Source of the DNA: Limnochordia bacterium
Lineage (GTDB): Bacteria; Bacillota; Limnochordia; Darwinibacteriales; DTU012
DNA length: 26,059 nucleotides
Assembly: GCA_007116995.1 (NCBI GenBank)
Contig: SKHL01000230.1
Location: forward strand, 1-26,059
Direction of reading: 5' to 3'
Within the stretch, counting starts at the first letter, position 1. The number at the start of each line of letters is the position of its first letter. This document shows positions 23,786 through 26,059 of this stretch, piece by piece. Below the pieces are notes generated by a model, which made no database searches, was not told where the DNA came from, and worked only from the letters and a program-made list of their open reading frames with translations. A program made the position numbers and the translations under genes.

Positions 23786-23820
23786 AAAAAAACCCTCTGC
23801 TCTATGGGAGCAAAGGGTTT
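23786..23820 (-). terminator. Strong intrinsic terminator after the Gfo/Idh/MocA gene
   Basis: On the minus strand AAACCCT..TGCTC pairs with GAGCA..AGGGTTT, giving a 13-pair stem with one U-G step and a five-base loop, followed by TTTTTTT. It starts about nine bases after the stop codon of the oxidoreductase gene. Confidence 0.88.
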
Positions 23821-23828
23821 CATTATCC

Positions 23829-24908
23829 TTAGAAGTAGACGGGTTGCCCACTCTCAGATGACTGATAGATGGCTTCTAGAATCTCTGTCACCATCAGAGC
23901 TTGATGAGGCAAGCACACAGGGTCTGTGTCGTTTAGAATAGCATTAATCCATTGGCGGGCTTCCATGTCAGCGGGACTGTCTGCTTTGCCTTCATAGAAA
24001 GCAACACCACCCGAGCGGAGTTCAGGCTTTTTCACATACAAACGGCTAAATTCTTCGCCATTGATACGTAAGCCGTCTTCCATATCAGCACCAGCCTCTG
24101 TCCCACAAAGAACACACTTGGCCTCGCCCACAAATAAGCTGTTTAACGCCCAGCTAGATTCGAGTACAATCGTCGCTCCGTTTTCCATCACGATGAAACC
24201 AAAGGCGGAATCCTCTACAGTAAACTTCTTCGGATCCCATGGCCCCCAGGCGTTTGCTGCATTCTCTTTTTTGCTTAACTTATGATATGCAGTTCCCACA
24301 ACATATTTGGGCTTATAGTTATCCATTAACCAAAGGGTTAAATCCAAGGCATGGGTTCCGATATCGATTAACGGTCCTCCACCTTGTTTTTCTTGATCTA
24401 AGAAGACGCCCCATGTAGGTACGGCACGACGGCGGATAGCTTGCGCCCTTGCATAATATACTTCACCTAAATCGCCTTGCTCACAAACCTGTCGAAGATG
24501 CTGGCTTTCTTTATTAAACCGGTTTTGATACCCAATCGTTAGTTTCTTTCCTGTGCGCTTAGCAGCTGCTACCATTTCCCGCGCTTCAGCTGCTGTTTTA
24601 GCCATGGGCTTCTCGCACATCACATGTTTACCCGATTCTAAGAATGCTACTGTTGTTTCGGAGTGCGTATTATTCGGAGTACATACATGAACTACATCGA
24701 TAGTTTTATCTTTCAGTAAGTCCTGATAGTCTACATACACTTTTGCCTCTGCTGTGCCATAGTCTATAGCAGCCTTTTGGGCTCGCTCTTCAATAATGTC
24801 ACAAAATGCTACCATTTCCACGTTATCTAGCTTCTTCAAGCTAGGCATATGCTTGCCATTGGCAATGCCACCACAACCTACAATTGCAACCTTTAGTCTC
24901 TTAGTCAT
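23829..24908 (-). CDS. Gfo/Idh/MocA family NAD(P)-dependent oxidoreductase
   Basis: A 359-residue sugar- or polyol-type dehydrogenase. The Rossmann motif VGCGGIANGKHMP (10-22) binds NAD(P); VCTPNNTH (75-82) and CEKPMAKT (98-105, catalytic-site Lys100) are the family signature; the C-terminal domain has GGGPLIDIGTHALDLTLWL (177-195) with D182 and H186 positioned for catalysis. The substrate (inositol, sugar or amino sugar) cannot be told from sequence. The ATG has AGGAGGTT about eight bases upstream. It stands alone, with its own promoter and a strong terminator, inside the otherwise conserved floA-yqfC cluster, and no other carbohydrate gene is near. Its position suggests a later insertion. 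Confidence 0.93.
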   Translation of the reverse strand: MTKRLKVAIVGCGGIANGKHMPSLKKLDNVEMVAFCDIIEERAQKAAIDYGTAEAKVYVDYQDLLKDKTIDVVHVCTPNNTHSETTVAFLESGKHVMCEKPMAKTAAEAREMVAAAKRTGKKLTIGYQNRFNKESQHLRQVCEQGDLGEVYYARAQAIRRRAVPTWGVFLDQEKQGGGPLIDIGTHALDLTLWLMDNYKPKYVVGTAYHKLSKKENAANAWGPWDPKKFTVEDSAFGFIVMENGATIVLESSWALNSLFVGEAKCVLCGTEAGADMEDGLRINGEEFSRLYVKKPELRSGGVAFYEGKADSPADMEARQWINAILNDTDPVCLPHQALMVTEILEAIYQSSESGQPVYF

Positions 24909-24951
24909 AGATCAACCTCCTGCATTTGATCCCGTCTTACGTATCCCGTGC

Positions 24952-24983
24952 CCCTGTCCTTAGACAATGACCTGAGGACAGGG
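24952..24983 (-). promoter_or_regulatory. Inverted repeat in the 5' leader of the oxidoreductase gene
   Basis: CCCTGTCCT (24952-24960) and AGGACAGGG (24975-24983) are perfect complements around a 14-base loop. The repeat lies just after the predicted transcription start and has no U-run, so it may be an operator or a leader hairpin rather than a terminator. Confidence 0.5.
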
Positions 24984-24996
24984 CGTCTACTCGATC

Positions 24997-25025
24997 ATTA
25001 TAATCAGATTCTTCCTAACAAACAA
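24997..25025 (-). promoter_or_regulatory. Sigma-A-like promoter of the oxidoreductase gene
   Basis: The minus strand has TTGTTT (25020-25025), a 17-base spacer and TATAAT (24997-25002). The predicted start near 24990 places the inverted repeat in the first bases of the transcript and gives a leader of about 80 bases. Confidence 0.55.
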
Positions 25026-25030
25026 CCACT

Positions 25031-25534
25031 TTATCGGTTAGGCCATGGTCGTTTAGCTCTTGGTTCTCGCAAGAGCTCGCTAAGAACAATCCCGCGCCGC
25101 AGAAATTCTCTTCGATGATCTGTTAGATCAAGGACAGACTGCGCTCTTAGCTTCTTAGACCCTCGGTGAGTTACAGCAATCTTCACCCATTCTTCCTCTA
25201 CAGCCTGATCATTATGGGACACTTGCAGACTATTCTCATCCCCACCTGTACTAGGCTTTTCCGCCAGACGCTCAGACGAGGACGACGTATCCGTCTCAAA
25301 GATCTGATAGGTCTCAATAGCCTGATCAAGGCTGCCCCTTTCGACCTCCTGTTCTAACTCCTCTGCTAATTGAACCTGCTTTGGCTGGTTCTGGGGAGCT
25401 ACAGGACGTACCGTTTTTCCCCAATCAGGTTTAGGTTGTCTATGTGGTGCATCCGAGTTTAACATCTTGAGCACTGCCCCAATAACGGAGGCAATAACAT
25501 ATATCACTATCCCTATCGGTACAATAAAATCCAA
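25031..25534 (-). CDS. Membrane-anchored protein of unknown function downstream of floA
   Basis: A 167-residue protein I cannot name. One N-terminal membrane helix (IVPIGIVIYVIASVIGAVLK, about 4-23) leads to a long, Gln/Glu-rich and probably disordered middle (about 28-135). The basic C-terminus RREFLRRGIVLSELLREPRAKRPW resembles a short 'GIILSEILGPPRA' tail that I recall from small proteins near floA in other Bacillota; that recollection is unverified. The start is TTG with AGGAGGG about eight bases upstream. It follows floA by 33 bases, in the position of yqfB in Bacillus but not similar in visible features. A link to FloA membrane domains is possible by position only. Confidence 0.72.
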   Translation of the reverse strand: MDFIVPIGIVIYVIASVIGAVLKMLNSDAPHRQPKPDWGKTVRPVAPQNQPKQVQLAEELEQEVERGSLDQAIETYQIFETDTSSSSERLAEKPSTGGDENSLQVSHNDQAVEEEWVKIAVTHRGSKKLRAQSVLDLTDHRREFLRRGIVLSELLREPRAKRPWPNR

Positions 25535-25568
25535 TGTTGTCCCTCCTATCTATGAAATCTCACACTGC

Positions 25569-26059
25569 TTATATAGAGGGCTCGTCATCCGTGCTGTTTC
25601 CTTCTACATCTTCCTTGGAATCACCAATGGATTGACGCATTTCTGTATCGGCCATCACATTGCGCATATTATAGTAATCCATTACCCCTAACTTACCTTC
25701 TTTGAGGGCAACAGCCATCGCTCTAGGCACTTCGGCCTCTGCTTCCACAACGCGTGCTCGCATCTCTTGTACCGTTGCTTTCATTTCTTGTTCTAAGGCG
25801 AGAGCGGCAAAACGACGTTCAGCTGCTTTCGCTTGTGCTATATTCTTGTCGGCTTCCGCTTGATCAATCTGAAGCCGCGCACCAATATTTCGTCCCACAT
25901 CTACATCCGCAATGTCAATCGATAGGATTTCAAAAGCTGTTCCCGCATCTAATCCCTTGGACAAAACAGTATGAGAAATCCGATCGGGATTCTCCAAAAC
26001 CGCCTTGTGAGTTTCCCCGGATCCCACTGTGGTAACAATACCTTCACCTACACGAGCAA
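25569..26059 (-). CDS. floA: Flotillin-like protein FloA (partial, N-terminus beyond window)
   Basis: C-terminal 163 residues of FloA (YqfA), a membrane-microdomain scaffold protein. Seen are ARVGEGIVTTVGSGETHKAVLENP at the edge, DAGTAFEILSIDIADVDVGRNIGA, a long Ala/Glu-rich coiled coil (QAEADKNIAQAKAAERRFAALALEQEMKA and onward) and the end KLGVMDYYNMRNVMADTEMRQSIG, typical of the family. The frame is open to the window edge. An internal GTG at 26027 is not the start. Gene order with yqfC-yqfD downstream matches Bacillota generally. Confidence 0.95.
   Translation of the reverse strand, partial: ARVGEGIVTTVGSGETHKAVLENPDRISHTVLSKGLDAGTAFEILSIDIADVDVGRNIGARLQIDQAEADKNIAQAKAAERRFAALALEQEMKATVQEMRARVVEAEAEVPRAMAVALKEGKLGVMDYYNMRNVMADTEMRQSIGDSKEDVEGNSTDDEPSI

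Overview
The window comes from a low-to-moderate GC, endospore-forming member of the Bacillota, most likely an anaerobic clostridial or Limnochordia-like lineage. The lineage below phylum is inference. The phylum call rests on the gene order floA - yqfC - yqfD - phoH - yqfF(pgpH) - ybeY - dgkA - cdd - era, the sporulation genes yqfC/yqfD, a SigI/RsgI pair, separate secD and secF genes, and strong AGGAGG-type ribosome binding sites. Start codons are unusually mixed: about 12 of 27 genes with a visible start begin with GTG or TTG.

Almost everything is on the minus strand, so transcription runs from high to low coordinates. Read in that direction: the C-terminal part of floA (cut by the window end), a TTG-started membrane-anchored protein of unknown function, a Gfo/Idh/MocA oxidoreductase with its own promoter and terminator, then yqfC-yqfD (with a candidate sigma-E promoter), phoH (own sigma-A-like promoter), yqfF/pgpH, ybeY, a DgkA-PAP2 fusion, a possible 39-residue small protein, cdd, a GNAT acetyltransferase and era. 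Next come sigI-rsgI, queA, tgt and yajC (ending at a good intrinsic terminator), a secreted protein of unknown function, a stand-alone SpoIIE/PP2C-type phosphatase, a small P-loop kinase-like protein, secD-secF (with a near-consensus sigma-A promoter and a terminator), a phasin-like coiled-coil protein, ubiB/aarF, recJ, apt and the bifunctional (p)ppGpp enzyme relA/spoT (cut by the window start). The single convincing plus-strand gene is hpt, with a clear TTGATT-N17-TATGAT promoter, placed divergent to recJ and convergent to ubiB.

Functionally the window is mostly housekeeping: RNA maturation and ribosome assembly (ybeY, era, phoH), queuosine tRNA modification (queA, tgt), the Sec accessory complex (yajC, secD, secF), nucleotide salvage (cdd, hpt, apt), DNA repair (recJ), and second messengers (c-di-AMP breakdown by PgpH, (p)ppGpp by Rel). 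The less ordinary parts are insertions into these conserved blocks: the Gfo/Idh/MocA gene, sigI-rsgI between era and queA, the phosphatase/P-loop pair before secD, the DgkA-PAP2 fusion with altered catalytic positions, and the small two-cysteine peptide ORF between dgkA and cdd. I see no tRNA, rRNA, CRISPR array, insertion sequence or phage gene. No gene-free gap exceeds about 225 bases.
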